This document shows positions 33,975-42,806 of a stretch of DNA of 64,000 nt, one piece after another. Position numbers and translations under genes: made by a program. Positions within the stretch are counted from its first letter, which is position 1. Each line of letters begins with the position of its first letter. Under the pieces are notes generated by a model, which did no database searches, had not been told where the DNA came from, and was given only the letters and a program-made list of their open reading frames with translations. Source of the DNA: an uncultured Alphaproteobacteria bacterium. GTDB lineage: Bacteria > Pseudomonadota > Alphaproteobacteria > Micropepsales > Micropepsaceae. The stretch covers positions 1 to 64,000 of the forward strand of contig CADECX010000016.1 of NCBI GenBank assembly GCA_902825865.1. Reading direction: 5' to 3'.

Positions 33975-34400
33975 ATGAGCGATCCCATTGCCCCCCTGCC
34001 CAGACGCGGTCCCATTCCCGGGCTGCCCCCCAATCACACGCCCCTGCGGCTGATGGCCCCCCGGGTGCTGGTGGTGGAAGACGAGGTCACCGTGGCGCTG
34101 TTGATCGAGGACATGGTCAACGAGCTGGCCTATGAGGTGGCTGGAACGGTGTCGCGGCTGGATGACGCCATGCGTCTGGTCGACAGCGAGACGTTCGACC
34201 TCGCCATGCTGGACGTGCATCTCCACGGCAAGATGGTCTTTCCCTTCGCCGCCGAACTGGAGGCGCGCGAAATTCCCTTCCTGTTCGCCACCGCCTATGG
34301 CGCGCGCGGCATCCCGGAAGAATTTCGCAACCACCCGGTTTTGCAAAAGCCTTTCGGCCCGGTGGAATTGCGGCGCGCCTTGATGGAATTGTCGGCCTAG
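33975..34400 (+). CDS. single-domain response regulator, FATGUY type
   Basis: About 141 residues from ATG 33975 (GTG 33939 is an alternative giving 153). One receiver domain: VLVVEDEV (acidic pocket), LAMLDVHL (phospho-Asp), FLFATAYGARGIPEEF and VLQKPF (Lys). The FATxYG stretch and the P-VLQKPF end match FATGUY single-domain regulators (SdrG, MrrA), which feed phosphate into the PhyR-NepR-EcfG general stress pathway. It has no output domain. The adjacent minus-strand small genes carry an EcfG promoter, consistent with that role. Confidence 0.8.
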   Translation: MSDPIAPLPRRGPIPGLPPNHTPLRLMAPRVLVVEDEVTVALLIEDMVNELAYEVAGTVSRLDDAMRLVDSETFDLAMLDVHLHGKMVFPFAAELEAREIPFLFATAYGARGIPEEFRNHPVLQKPFGPVELRRALMELSA

Positions 34401-34543
34401 AAATAGATGGCGTACAACACCACGCCGGCGATTACCGACAGCGCCAGCGAGATGTGCAAGACATAGCGCATCACGCCAAGTTCTTTGCCCTGCCGCGCTT
34501 CCTGGGCGCTAAGAACGGTGTGGCCGTCTTCGGTATGTGCCAT
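34397..34543 (-). CDS. 48-residue single-span membrane protein
   Basis: A polar N-terminus (MAHTEDGHTVLSAQEARQGK) and one helix (LHISLALSVIAGVVLYAIYF). Its stop overlaps the response regulator's stop tail to tail. It starts 10 bp after the DUF3309 stop, so both are probably one transcript from the EcfG promoter at 34742. Confidence 0.65.
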   Translation of the reverse strand: MAHTEDGHTVLSAQEARQGKELGVMRYVLHISLALSVIAGVVLYAIYF

Positions 34544-34553
34544 GTCGCCCCGC

Positions 34554-34709
34554 CTAGACCCGGCCCAGCAGGGCCAAAATGACCACGATCACCAGCACCA
34601 GACCCAATGTGCCTGATGGGTAATAGCCCCAGCTTTGGCTGTGCGGCCATGACGGCCAGGCGCCAAGCAGCAAAAGCAGCAGCACAATGATCAGCACGGT
34701 TCCAAGCAT
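34554..34709 (-). CDS. DUF3309 small membrane protein
   Basis: 51 residues: MLGTVLIIVLLLLLLGAWPS, WPHSQSWGYYPSGTLGL, then a second helix VLVIVVILALLGRV. This two-helix layout with WGYxPSG between is the DUF3309 family, commonly under general stress control in alphaproteobacteria. EcfG box 33 bp upstream. Confidence 0.85.
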   Translation of the reverse strand: MLGTVLIIVLLLLLLGAWPSWPHSQSWGYYPSGTLGLVLVIVVILALLGRV

Positions 34710-34741
34710 CTGCGATGACCTTCTGAACTCTCGCAGAAGGG

Positions 34742-34766
34742 AACGCCGCGAACGGGTGCTGGTTCC
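34742..34766 (-). promoter_or_regulatory. EcfG-type general stress promoter
   Basis: Minus strand: GGAAC (34766-34762), 16 bp, CGTT (34745-34742), an exact consensus match, 33 bp before the DUF3309 ATG at 34709. Confidence 0.72.
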
Positions 34767-34780
34767 GGAAGAGTTCCCTG

Positions 34781-35179
34781 TCAGCGGAATCTCAACGCCA
34801 CAATGCTCGCCGCGCTCGCCACGGTCCCGGTCAGGAAAGTACCCCAGGCGATGTCCAGCACGGTCACGCGCAAGGTCCAGACTTTCATGGTGGCGAAATT
34901 GGTCAGGTCATAGGTCGCATAGGTGAAGAAGCCGAACAGCGCGCCATACAAGGCCGCCGTCCGCCAGTCGCCGCTGGCCAAGGCCGGGCGCACCGCGAAG
35001 ATCAAGATGCCCACAATGAAGATCAGGTAGAAAATCACCGCCACGGTCATATTGGGGTTTTCGGCCAGCAAGGGCCCCAGATCGCGATGATACAAGGCTT
35101 GGGAGGTGTTGCTGAGCCAGAGAAAATCCAGCCCGCCCATCACCACAATGCACACAAGATAGGCGATCACATAGGCCAT
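34781..35179 (-). CDS. DUF2177 integral membrane protein
   Basis: 132 residues, four hydrophobic helices. MGGLDFLWLSNTSQALYHRDLG, FGFFTYATYDLTNFAT and WTLRVTVLDIAWGTFLTG are the conserved DUF2177 motifs. Function unknown; upstream of and on the same strand as DUF3309. Confidence 0.88.
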   Translation of the reverse strand: MAYVIAYLVCIVVMGGLDFLWLSNTSQALYHRDLGPLLAENPNMTVAVIFYLIFIVGILIFAVRPALASGDWRTAALYGALFGFFTYATYDLTNFATMKVWTLRVTVLDIAWGTFLTGTVASAASIVALRFR

Positions 35180-35192
35180 GGCGCCCTCTTTC

Positions 35193-35278
35193 TTTTGGTC
35201 GCGCCGCGTCCCTACGCTGTCGCTAGGGACCCCTTCGCTTCGCTCCGGGTTCGCGGTCGCTCCTGCTTGGTGCTTCTC
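35193..35278 (-). repeat. dispersed GC-rich palindromic element D
   Basis: On the minus strand: AGCAGGAGCGACCGCG..., GGAGCGAAGCGAAGG and a hairpin GTCCCTA-N9-TAGGGAC (35208-35230). It shares AGCAGGAGCG and GGAGCGA with element C, so may be a distant relative. Lies between the divergent DUF2177 and FAD-oxidoreductase genes. Confidence 0.45.
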
Positions 35279-35391
35279 TTGGGGACGATACGCGCCAACC
35301 CCCTGCCTGGATCATCCAAACCCACTAAACAGCATGGCGGATGATCCGTTTGGCGCAAGGGTGCGTAAACGGACCATCAGCCGGGACAGCA

Positions 35392-36777
35392 ATGGCCAAA
35401 ATAGCAATCGTGGGGACGGGGATAGCCGGGTTGGGCAGCGCCTATCTGCTCCATCCCGGTCACGAGATCACCGTTTATGAAAAATCCAACCGGATCGGCG
35501 GCCACAGCCGCACCGTGACGGTCGATTATGACGGCCAAGCCATTGCCGTGGATACCGGCTTCATCGTCTTCAACCGCGCCAACTATCCCAATCTCTCGGC
35601 CATGTTAGCGCATCTGGGCGTACCCACCCATGCCAGCGACATGTCCTTCGCCGCCTCCATCCGCGACGGCTGGCTGGAATGGGGGGCGCGCGACCTGGGC
35701 TCGATCATCGGCCAGCGCCGCAACCTGCTCAGGCCCAAATTCGGCCTGTTGCTGCGCGACGTGATGATCTTCAACACAAAGGCGCAAGAAGTGGTGGAGC
35801 GCCATCCCGAACTGACCCTGGATGGCCTGATCCGGAAACTGGGTCTGGGAGAATGGTTCCGCCGCTATTATTTGCTGCCCATGTCAGGCGCGATTTGGAG
35901 CTGCCCGCCCTGCGAGATGATGCATTTTCCGGCGCGCACCTTGGTGCGGTTTTTCGCCAATCATCATCTTCTGTCCTTCACCGGCCAGCCGCAATGGTAC
36001 ACGGTTACCGGCGGCGCGCAGGAATATGTCCGCCGCCTTTCCGCGCCCTTTGCCCATCGCATCCGCACCCAGTGCGCCGCCATGGCGGTGACACGCCAGA
36101 CCGGCGGCAAGGTGCGGATCAAGGATGCCAGTGGCGGTGACGAGGTTTATGACCAGGTGGTGATGGCAAGCCATGGCGACGAAACGCTGGCGCTGCTGAA
36201 GGACGCCGATAGCGGGGAGAAGGCGGCGCTGGGCGCCTTCCGCTATCAGAAAAACCGCGCCGTGCTTCATCGCGACCAAAGCCTGATGCCGCGGCGGCGG
36301 CGCTGCTGGGCGAGCTGGGTCTACAGCTCGGATGGGGAATTCCTCCATCCCAAGATCACCGTGACCTATTGGATGAATCTGCTGCAGGGTATCGATCAGC
36401 GCTATCCCTTGTTCGTCAGCCTCAATCCCAAGCGCGAGATCTCCCCAGAGCTGATCTTCGATCAGGTCGAGTTTGATCATCCGGTCTTCGATCAGGGGGC
36501 GATTGCGGCGCAGGCTCAAATCGCGGCGCTGCAGGGTCGGCGCAACACCTGGTTCGCCGGCGCCCATTTGGGCCATGGCTTTCACGAGGACGGGCTTGCC
36601 AGCGCCGTGCGCGTGGCGCGCGCTTTGGGCGCGAGCGTTCCCTGGGGCCGGGAGCTTGGCGCGCCGCAACAAAAATCCCGTACCCCGTCCTGGTGCCGGG
36701 ATTTCCCGCCGGACCGGTCCCGGCAGAATTGTTTTGAGCCGCGTCCAAGCCTAGTCTTGCGCTTTCCTTTGGTATGA
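35392..36777 (+). CDS. FAD-dependent oxidoreductase upstream of cfa
   Basis: 461 residues from ATG 35392. IAIVGTGIAGLGSAYLL is a Rossmann FAD motif; YEKSNRIGGHSRTVTV and VDTGFIVFNRANYPNL continue the flavin amine-oxidase-like fold; WFAGAHLGHGFHEDGLASAV is the C-terminal FAD contact. Such genes precede cyclopropane fatty acid synthase in many proteobacteria, usually with a DUF1365 gene between; here DUF1365 is absent. The last about 35 residues (after WGRELG) look unconserved. The stop overlaps cfa (ATGA). Confidence 0.82.
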   Translation: MAKIAIVGTGIAGLGSAYLLHPGHEITVYEKSNRIGGHSRTVTVDYDGQAIAVDTGFIVFNRANYPNLSAMLAHLGVPTHASDMSFAASIRDGWLEWGARDLGSIIGQRRNLLRPKFGLLLRDVMIFNTKAQEVVERHPELTLDGLIRKLGLGEWFRRYYLLPMSGAIWSCPPCEMMHFPARTLVRFFANHHLLSFTGQPQWYTVTGGAQEYVRRLSAPFAHRIRTQCAAMAVTRQTGGKVRIKDASGGDEVYDQVVMASHGDETLALLKDADSGEKAALGAFRYQKNRAVLHRDQSLMPRRRRCWASWVYSSDGEFLHPKITVTYWMNLLQGIDQRYPLFVSLNPKREISPELIFDQVEFDHPVFDQGAIAAQAQIAALQGRRNTWFAGAHLGHGFHEDGLASAVRVARALGASVPWGRELGAPQQKSRTPSWCRDFPPDRSRQNCFEPRPSLVLRFPLV

Positions 36778-37952
36778 AAGCCGCGATGTCGTTGATCCCC
36801 GCCTCCTATATCGAAAAGAGCTGGCACAAGGCGCTTAACGCGCTGGAATACGGCAAGCTGGAATTCATCGCGCCCAATGGCGAGGTAACCCATGCCCGCG
36901 GTTACAAGAGCGGTCCTTCCGCCCGCTTCCAGATTCGCGAATGGGACGTGCTGCGCCGGATCATGGCGCGCGGCGATATCGGCCTGGGCGAGGAATATAT
37001 CGCCGGCAGCTGGGAGACCGACAGTGTCGAAAGGCTGGTAAGCCTGTTTCTGCTCAACATGGATGCCTTCTCCAATTTCTCGGACGGCAATATCTTCAAC
37101 CGCCTGGGTTTTGTGATCCACAATGCGCTGGTGCGCCGCAATTCCATCGCCGGCTCGGCGCGCAATATCAAGGATCATTATGACGTGGGGAATGATTTCT
37201 ATTCCCTGTGGCTCGACAAGAGCATGACCTATTCTTCGGCTTTGTATAACGGCACCGACGAGCTCTATCGCGCCCAGCAGAACAAGTATGAGCGCATCCT
37301 GTCCAAATTCACCGAGAAGAAAGCCGACGTGCTGGAAATCGGCTGCGGCTGGGGCGGATTTGCCGAACGCGCCGCCGCCGACAGCCACCATGTCACCGGC
37401 CTGACCATTTCATCCGCCCAGCACAAATTCGCCTGCGACAGGCTGAATGGGGCCGCCGACATCAAATTGCAGGATTATCGCCGCTGTCAGGGGCAGTTCG
37501 ACAATATCGTCTCCATCGAAATGTTCGAAGCGGTCGGGGAGCATTATTGGCCGGCCTATTTCGCCACCGTAGCGGAACGGCTCAAGCGCGGCGGCCGCGC
37601 CGTTATCCAGACCATCACCATCCAGGACGAGCTGTTTGCCGGCTACCGCACCCGCAGCGATTTCGTGCGCCATTATGTTTTCCCCGGCGGCATGCTGCCG
37701 TCGCTGGCGCGGTTTCGCGAGGAAGCCGAAAAAGCCGGACTGAAATTCGCCGGCGCCTTCGGTTTCGGCAAGGACTATGCCCGCACCCTGCGCGAATGGC
37801 TGGTACGGATGCAGAGCGCGGAAAGCGAGATCAAGGCGCTGGGCCATGACCAGCAATTCCTGCGCAACTGGGAATTCTATCTGGGCATCTGCGCGGCGAC
37901 GTTTGAAGTGGCGCGCACCGATGTGGTGCAGGTTGAACTCGTCAACGCCTAG
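36774..37952 (+). CDS. cfa: cyclopropane-fatty-acyl-phospholipid synthase
   Basis: Methylenates cis double bonds of membrane phospholipid acyl chains using SAM. 392 residues: N-terminal lipid-binding part (DIGLGEEYIAGSWETDSV), NIKDHYDVGNDFYSLWLD, SAM motif VLEIGCGWGGFAE, IVSIEMFEAVGEHYW and HYVFPGGMLPSL. Coupled to the FAD oxidoreductase by a four-base overlap. Confidence 0.95.
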   Translation: MKAAMSLIPASYIEKSWHKALNALEYGKLEFIAPNGEVTHARGYKSGPSARFQIREWDVLRRIMARGDIGLGEEYIAGSWETDSVERLVSLFLLNMDAFSNFSDGNIFNRLGFVIHNALVRRNSIAGSARNIKDHYDVGNDFYSLWLDKSMTYSSALYNGTDELYRAQQNKYERILSKFTEKKADVLEIGCGWGGFAERAAADSHHVTGLTISSAQHKFACDRLNGAADIKLQDYRRCQGQFDNIVSIEMFEAVGEHYWPAYFATVAERLKRGGRAVIQTITIQDELFAGYRTRSDFVRHYVFPGGMLPSLARFREEAEKAGLKFAGAFGFGKDYARTLREWLVRMQSAESEIKALGHDQQFLRNWEFYLGICAATFEVARTDVVQVELVNA

Positions 37953-38006
37953 AAGCGCAATCGGGTGAAGCGCGCAGCGGTTCACCCGTAATTGCGCGAC
38001 AAAAAA

Positions 38007-38786
38007 CTAAGCGTCTTTCATCACATCGTCGAAGCTCAGCCGGGCGTCGAACAGCGAACGCACCACCAGCTGAATCCGCGTCGAGACGCAGAAGCGCCGC
38101 TTGGCATCCTCGATATGCTTGTGCACCGTGGAATCGCTGATCCCCAGCAATTGGCCGATCTCCCAATCGCTTTTGCCCTGCGCCACCAGCACCACGCAAT
38201 CGCGCTGACGCGGCGTGAGCTGCGGCCCGCGCCGAAGGCTGGTCGAACGCGCCCGGCGCAGATTTTCCGCCGCATCGAACGCCATGGCGCCGACATAATG
38301 CGCCGCGGCCAGGCTGCTGAGCGGCAGCGGAGCGCCGCTCTTCATGATGAAAGAACAGCAGCCGGCAAAGTCGCTATAGCTGCCGGCCGCATCGGCGCCG
38401 CGCGCACGATGAATGGGCACGGTCACCGCCGCACCCACGCCATTGGCATGCGCCGCATCCATGAAATCGCGCTGACCGGCCGAGAGCGTTATCAGGCGGG
38501 AAATGTCCGACCACAGGAACGGCGCATAGGATTGGGCCGCCGTCACCAGCACCGCGTCATGGGCAGCCGGGACGGCCGTCCAGCCCGGCGGCAAATCGGC
38601 CAACCAGGCCTGTCCGCCGGCGCCTTGCAGCAGAAAATGATGGAACCCCAGCGCACGGGCGGCTTCGCAAAGCCGCGTGCGCAACTGGGCGCTATCGTGC
38701 GCGCCCTGGGAGGCTTGCGCGAAATCCTGCACAATCCGGGGACGCGCCTGGGTTTCCGGCGCTGCCGGGGGAACACTATCGCTCAT
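38007..38786 (-). CDS. LuxR-family regulator (solo) with autoinducer-type domain
   Basis: 259 residues from ATG 38786. The N-terminal domain aligns by pattern with acyl-homoserine-lactone receptors: DLPPGWTAVP keeps the Trp57-like residue but has Pro where Tyr61 is expected, AAHDAVL keeps Asp70 and APFLWSD keeps Trp85. C-terminal LuxR HTH: LTPRQRDCVVLVAQGKSDWE, IGQLLGISDSTVHKHI. No luxI is in the window, so it is a solo that may sense another ligand. Divergent from a cytochrome c gene across 168 bp. Confidence 0.78.
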   Translation of the reverse strand: MSDSVPPAAPETQARPRIVQDFAQASQGAHDSAQLRTRLCEAARALGFHHFLLQGAGGQAWLADLPPGWTAVPAAHDAVLVTAAQSYAPFLWSDISRLITLSAGQRDFMDAAHANGVGAAVTVPIHRARGADAAGSYSDFAGCCSFIMKSGAPLPLSSLAAAHYVGAMAFDAAENLRRARSTSLRRGPQLTPRQRDCVVLVAQGKSDWEIGQLLGISDSTVHKHIEDAKRRFCVSTRIQLVVRSLFDARLSFDDVMKDA

Positions 38787-38954
38787 ACGCAAATCTATAG
38801 CTTATTGGGGCGCACAGCAGGGGGCGCAAGCGCTGCCAATCCAGACTATGCGGGGCCGGGGCAAATACCAAAGGGGCGTGACACATTTCGCGCTGTTTTC
38901 GAGCGCAAGATCGGGTATTGGAGGCGCCGTCAGGGGAACCGGGAAGGTCTTTTC

Positions 38955-39326
38955 ATGCTTCGCACAAGTTTCATTGCGCTAGCGCTGCTGGCCAGCTCCA
39001 TCATCGCGGCCAACGCCGCCGGCGACGCCAAGGCGGGCGCCGGCATCTACAAGCGTTGCTCCGTTTGCCACACCAGCGAAAAGGGCGGCGGCGATGCACT
39101 GGGCCCCAATCTGTTCGGGATTGTCGGCCGCAAGGCCGCCAGCCGTCCCGGCTATGCCTATTCGGGGCCGTTGCAAAAAGCCGGGATCGTGTGGAACGAG
39201 GCCAATCTGACCAAATGGGCCGCCGGCCCGGCCCGTATGGTGCCCGGTAACAAGATGGCGTTCCCTGGCATCACCAGCAAAAAGCAGCAGGCCGATGTGG
39301 TCGCCTATTTGGCGACCCTGAAATAG
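38955..39326 (+). CDS. class I c-type cytochrome
   Basis: 123 residues: Sec signal MLRTSFIALALLASSIIAANA, heme motif CSVCH, GDALGPNLFGIVGRKAAS and axial Met in NKMAFPG. Resembles soluble cytochrome c550/c552 electron carriers of the periplasm. GGGAAGG precedes the ATG. A perfect hairpin follows at 39341. Confidence 0.9.
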   Translation: MLRTSFIALALLASSIIAANAAGDAKAGAGIYKRCSVCHTSEKGGGDALGPNLFGIVGRKAASRPGYAYSGPLQKAGIVWNEANLTKWAAGPARMVPGNKMAFPGITSKKQQADVVAYLATLK

Positions 39327-39340
39327 GCTTGGCTTTCCGA

Positions 39341-39361
39341 TCTGCGTCATCCTGACGCAGA
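39341..39361 (+). terminator. hairpin after the cytochrome c gene
   Basis: TCTGCGTCA / TGACGCAGA with a 3-nt loop, 14 bp past the stop. No T-tract follows, so it may be a weak terminator or a 3'-end stabiliser. Confidence 0.45.
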
Positions 39362-39428
39362 ATTGTGCGGGATATTAACCAGCACTGCTGCATTGCAGCA
39401 ATAATGCTGCTTTGCGTAAGCCGTCGCG

Positions 39429-39457
39429 TTGACAGGGCTTGGCCTCGGGCCATACTT
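39429..39457 (+). promoter_or_regulatory. candidate sigma70 promoter of etfBA
   Basis: TTGACA (39429-39434), 17-bp spacer, ATACTT (39452-39457), about 87 bp before the etfB ATG. The -35 is perfect, the -10 weak. Confidence 0.45.
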
Positions 39458-39543
39458 TTTGCACCGCACAAGAAACCGGACGGCACGGACAGCGCCTTTA
39501 AGCCGCCGCGGAACAGCTGTCCTTTGGGGATCTGAGAAACGCC

Positions 39544-40290
39544 ATGAAGGTCCTGGTGCCCGTTAAGCGGGTGGTCGACTTCAACGTTAAAGTTCGCGTC
39601 AAAGCGGACCAAAGCGGCGTGGACTTGGCCAATGTCAAAATGTCCATGAATCCGTTTGACGAGATCGCCGTGGAAGAAGCGGTGCGTTTGAAGGAGAAGG
39701 GCAAGGCCAAGGAAGTGGTCGTGCTTTCCATCGGGCCCGGGCAGGCGAGCGAAACCATCCGCACCGCGCTGGCGATGGGCGCCGACCGCGGCATTCTGGT
39801 GAAGACCGACCAGACGGTCGAACCGCTGGCAGTGGCCAAGCTCATTAAAGCCGTGGCCGAAGCCGAAAAGCCGGACCTGGTCATTGCCGGCAAGCAGGCG
39901 ATCGACGATGACGCCAACCAGGTGGGCCAGATGCTGGCGGCCCTGCTGGATTGGCCGCAAGCCACCTTCGCGCACGCCCTGGAACTGGGCGAAGGCAGCG
40001 CCGAGGTCAGCCGCGAAATCGATGGCGGCTTGCAGACGGTCGAGGTCAAACTGCCGGCGGTGATCACCACCGACCTGCGCCTCAACCAGCCGCGTTATGC
40101 TTCGCTGCCCAACATCATGAAGGCCAAGAAAAAGCCCATCGAGGAAAAATCGCCCGCCGATTTCGGCGTCGACATCTCCCCGCGCCTTAAGGTGCTGAAA
40201 GTGTCGGAGCCGCCCAGGCGCGGCGGCGGCGTTAAAGTCGCTTCGGTGGGCGAATTGCTGGACAAGCTCAAAGCGGACGGGGTGCTCTAA
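39544..40290 (+). CDS. etfB: electron transfer flavoprotein, beta subunit
   Basis: 248 residues binding AMP and part of the [43 protein letters not shown] and [23 protein letters not shown] span the signature. ETF takes electrons from acyl-CoA dehydrogenases to ETF-ubiquinone oxidoreductase. The TAA shares its last base with the etfA ATG. Confidence 0.96.
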   Translation: MKVLVPVKRVVDFNVKVRVKADQSGVDLANVKMSMNPFDEIAVEEAVRLKEKGKAKEVVVLSIGPGQASETIRTALAMGADRGILVKTDQTVEPLAVAKLIKAVAEAEKPDLVIAGKQAIDDDANQVGQMLAALLDWPQATFAHALELGEGSAEVSREIDGGLQTVEVKLPAVITTDLRLNQPRYASLPNIMKAKKKPIEEKSPADFGVDISPRLKVLKVSEPPRRGGGVKVASVGELLDKLKADGVL

Positions 40291-41234
40291 TGGCCTCGCT
40301 GGTCCTTGCCGAGCATGACAATGAAGCTTTGAAGGACGCCACCCACAAGACGGTGCGCGCGGCAGCCCAGATCTCGACGCCGGTGCATATTCTTGTGGCG
40401 GGCGAGAATTGCGGCGCGGTCGCGGAGGCCGCCGCCAAGATTGCCGGCGTGGAAAAGGTTCTGCTGGCGGACGCGGCTGTTTATGCCAAGCAGCTGGCGG
40501 AACCGATGCAGGCGCTGATCCTGTCGGTCGCCGGCGGCTATGACGCGATCCTGGCGCCCGCCACCACCAACGGCAAGAACATCCTGCCGCGGATCGCCGC
40601 CAAGCTGGATGTGCCGCAAATTTCCGAAATCCTGAAAGTGATTTCGCCGGACACATTCGAGCGCCCGATTTTCGCCGGCAACGCGATCGAGACCTTGCAG
40701 GCGCCGGCGGGCAAGATAATCGCCACGGTGCGAACCACGGCCTTCAAGGCGGCGGAAGAAGGCGGCAGCGCCGCAATCGAAAAGGTTGCCGCCGCCGCCG
40801 ATCCCGGCACCTCCAAATTCGCCGGCGAGAGCCTGTCCAAATCCGAGCGCCCGGAACTGACATCGGCCAAGATTGTGATCTCGGGCGGACGCGGGCTGGG
40901 ATCGGCGGAAAATTTCAAACTTCTGAATTCCGTCGCCGACAAGCTGCATGCCGCGGTCGGCGCCAGCCGCGCGGCGGTGGATGCCGGCTATGTCGCCAAC
41001 GACTATCAGGTTGGCCAGACCGGCAAGGCGGTGGCGCCGGATTTATACATCGCAGTGGGCATTTCCGGGGCGATCCAGCACCTAGCGGGCATGAAGGATT
41101 CGCGTCGCATCGTCGCCATCAACAAGGACGAGGAAGCGCCGATTTTCCAGGTCGCCGACTATGGTTTGGTGGGCGACCTGTTCAAGATTCTTCCCGAGTT
41201 GGACGAAGAACTCGGCAAGCGTGGCTACAAGTAG
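40290..41234 (+). CDS. etfA: electron transfer flavoprotein, alpha subunit
   Basis: 314 residues; C-terminal FAD domain with [48 protein letters not shown] and [23 protein letters not shown] split along residues 190-290. Acts as a heterodimer with EtfB. An 18-bp gap leads to the hydroxybutyryl-CoA dehydrogenase gene, giving an etfBA-hbd operon. Confidence 0.96.
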   Translation: MASLVLAEHDNEALKDATHKTVRAAAQISTPVHILVAGENCGAVAEAAAKIAGVEKVLLADAAVYAKQLAEPMQALILSVAGGYDAILAPATTNGKNILPRIAAKLDVPQISEILKVISPDTFERPIFAGNAIETLQAPAGKIIATVRTTAFKAAEEGGSAAIEKVAAAADPGTSKFAGESLSKSERPELTSAKIVISGGRGLGSAENFKLLNSVADKLHAAVGASRAAVDAGYVANDYQVGQTGKAVAPDLYIAVGISGAIQHLAGMKDSRRIVAINKDEEAPIFQVADYGLVGDLFKILPELDEELGKRGYK

Positions 41235-41252
41235 CGTAAGAAGGCGAGCGAC

Positions 41253-42128
41253 ATGGCAATCGAAAGAATCGGCGTTATCGGAGCGGGCCAGATGGGCACC
41301 GGCATCTCACATGTGCTGGCGCTGGCCGGCTATGACGTGGTGCTGGACGACATCAACAAAGAGGCCCTGGCCAAGGCCATCGGCCTGGTCGAAAAAAACA
41401 TGCAGCGCCAGTTCGCCAAGGGCCTGATCAAGGAAGAGCAGATCAAGCCGGCCTTGGCGCGCATCCGCGTCACCCAAACGCTGGACGATCTCAAGGATCG
41501 CGAGCTGGTGATCGAGGCGGCGACCGAAGACGAGGGAATCAAGAAAAAGATTTTCCAGGACCTGTGCACGCGGATCTCCGACAAGGCGATGATCGCCACC
41601 AACACGTCTTCGATATCCGTGACGCGGCTTGCGTCTTCCACCGACCGTCCCGAAAGTTTTATCGGCCTGCACTTCATGAATCCGGTGCCGGTGATGCAGT
41701 TGGTGGAAGTGATCCGCGGCATCGCCACCAATGACTCGACCTTCCAGGCTGCGCTGGAGCTGGTGAAGCGGGTGGGCAAGACCGCAGCCTATGCCGAGGA
41801 TTTCCCCGCCTTCATCGTCAACCGCATCCTGCTGCCGATGATCAATGAGGCGGTCTATACGCTGTATGAAGGGGTCGGCAATGTCGACGCCATCGACACC
41901 GCCATGCGGCTGGGCGCCAATCATCCCATGGGGCCGCTGCAACTGGCCGACTTTATCGGCCTGGATACTTGTCTCAGCGTGATGCAGGTTCTGTACGAAG
42001 GCCTGGCGGATTCCAAATACCGCCCCTGCCCGCTTCTAGTGAAATATGTTGAAGCTGGCTGGCTGGGCCGCAAAACGGGCCGCGGTTTCTACGATTACCG
42101 CGGCGAACATCCCGTTCCGACACGGTAA
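41253..42128 (+). CDS. 3-hydroxybutyryl-CoA dehydrogenase
   Basis: 291 residues. NAD motif [20 protein letters not shown], catalytic [17 protein letters not shown] and C-terminal [32 protein letters not shown]. Oxidises or forms (S)-3-hydroxybutyryl-CoA in fatty-acid or polyhydroxybutyrate/butyrate metabolism; linked to ETF by operon context. GAAGGCGAGCGAC precedes the ATG. Confidence 0.94.
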   Translation: MAIERIGVIGAGQMGTGISHVLALAGYDVVLDDINKEALAKAIGLVEKNMQRQFAKGLIKEEQIKPALARIRVTQTLDDLKDRELVIEAATEDEGIKKKIFQDLCTRISDKAMIATNTSSISVTRLASSTDRPESFIGLHFMNPVPVMQLVEVIRGIATNDSTFQAALELVKRVGKTAAYAEDFPAFIVNRILLPMINEAVYTLYEGVGNVDAIDTAMRLGANHPMGPLQLADFIGLDTCLSVMQVLYEGLADSKYRPCPLLVKYVEAGWLGRKTGRGFYDYRGEHPVPTR

Positions 42129-42134
42129 CTCTCA

Positions 42135-42232
42135 GTAGCGAGAGATTTTGTGGCGTGGGCAGGAGGCCGCGCGGAGCGTACGAAAAGTACGTGAGCACGG
42201 CCGACGAACCCACGACACAAAAGATCCGCGCT
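42135..42232 (-). ncRNA. structured element C, copy 2
   Basis: Same fold as 28016-28123 with different bases: TAGCG/CGCTA, TTTTGTG/CACAAAA, GTGGG/CCCAC, GGCCG/CGGCC and an apical GTAC-GAAAA-GTAC. Loops CAGGA and GACGAA are unchanged. It fills the gap between convergent genes; its outer right arm supplies the TAG stop of the TlpA-like gene. Confidence 0.65.
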
Positions 42233-42788
42233 AGGTGCCTGTAATCCGCTTGAAGTATTTCACGGCTTCGGGAGTATCCCATTCGGCCGGCCCAGCCGCC
42301 TTGGCGACAATCTTTCCCTCCGGATCGATCAAGACCGTCATCGGCAAGGCATAGGCGCCGAAGCTGCGCATCATCACCTTTTCATTGTCGCGATAGGCGA
42401 CCAGGTTGCCGGCCTGGTGCTCTTTGAGAAAGGCGGCGGCGTCGACCGTGTCCTTGTCGCCGGTATTCATCACCATCACGCGTATACCGGGTGCGAAACT
42501 CGCCAACCGGGCCAGGGCTGGCAATTCATTGACGCAAGGCCCGCACCAGGTGGCCCAGAGGTTGAGCAGCACATAGCGTCCCCGGAATGCCTGGAGCGCA
42601 TGGCGGGTACCCTTGGGATCGGCAAAGTGCACATCCGGGGCGGATTTGGGCGTCTTTTCCAGCACCAGCGCCGAAAGCGAGGCCGGCGGCTCCAGCCCCT
42701 GATGGACAGAAAGCAGCCCTTTCCCATATAGAACGCCCATCACGACTGCGGTGATCAGGGCCAAGCTGATAATGATTTTCTTGGTCAT
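42231..42788 (-). CDS. TlpA-like thiol-disulfide oxidoreductase
   Basis: 185 residues from ATG 42788; longer starts run into the argH antisense. [20 protein letters not shown] is an N-terminal anchor or signal; [17 protein letters not shown] has the CxxC redox site of TlpA/ResA thioredoxins; [16 protein letters not shown] the cis-Pro strand. Acts in the periplasm, often in cytochrome c maturation. 18 bp from the divergent argH. Confidence 0.88.
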   Translation of the reverse strand: MTKKIIISLALITAVVMGVLYGKGLLSVHQGLEPPASLSALVLEKTPKSAPDVHFADPKGTRHALQAFRGRYVLLNLWATWCGPCVNELPALARLASFAPGIRVMVMNTGDKDTVDAAAFLKEHQAGNLVAYRDNEKVMMRSFGAYALPMTVLIDPEGKIVAKAAGPAEWDTPEAVKYFKRITGT

Positions 42789-42806
42789 GGTCTTTCGGAT
42801 GAGAAA

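Noticed and set aside
39271..40656. 461-aa minus-strand open frame over etfB
   Set aside because: Antisense shadow spanning two coding genes and the etf promoter region.
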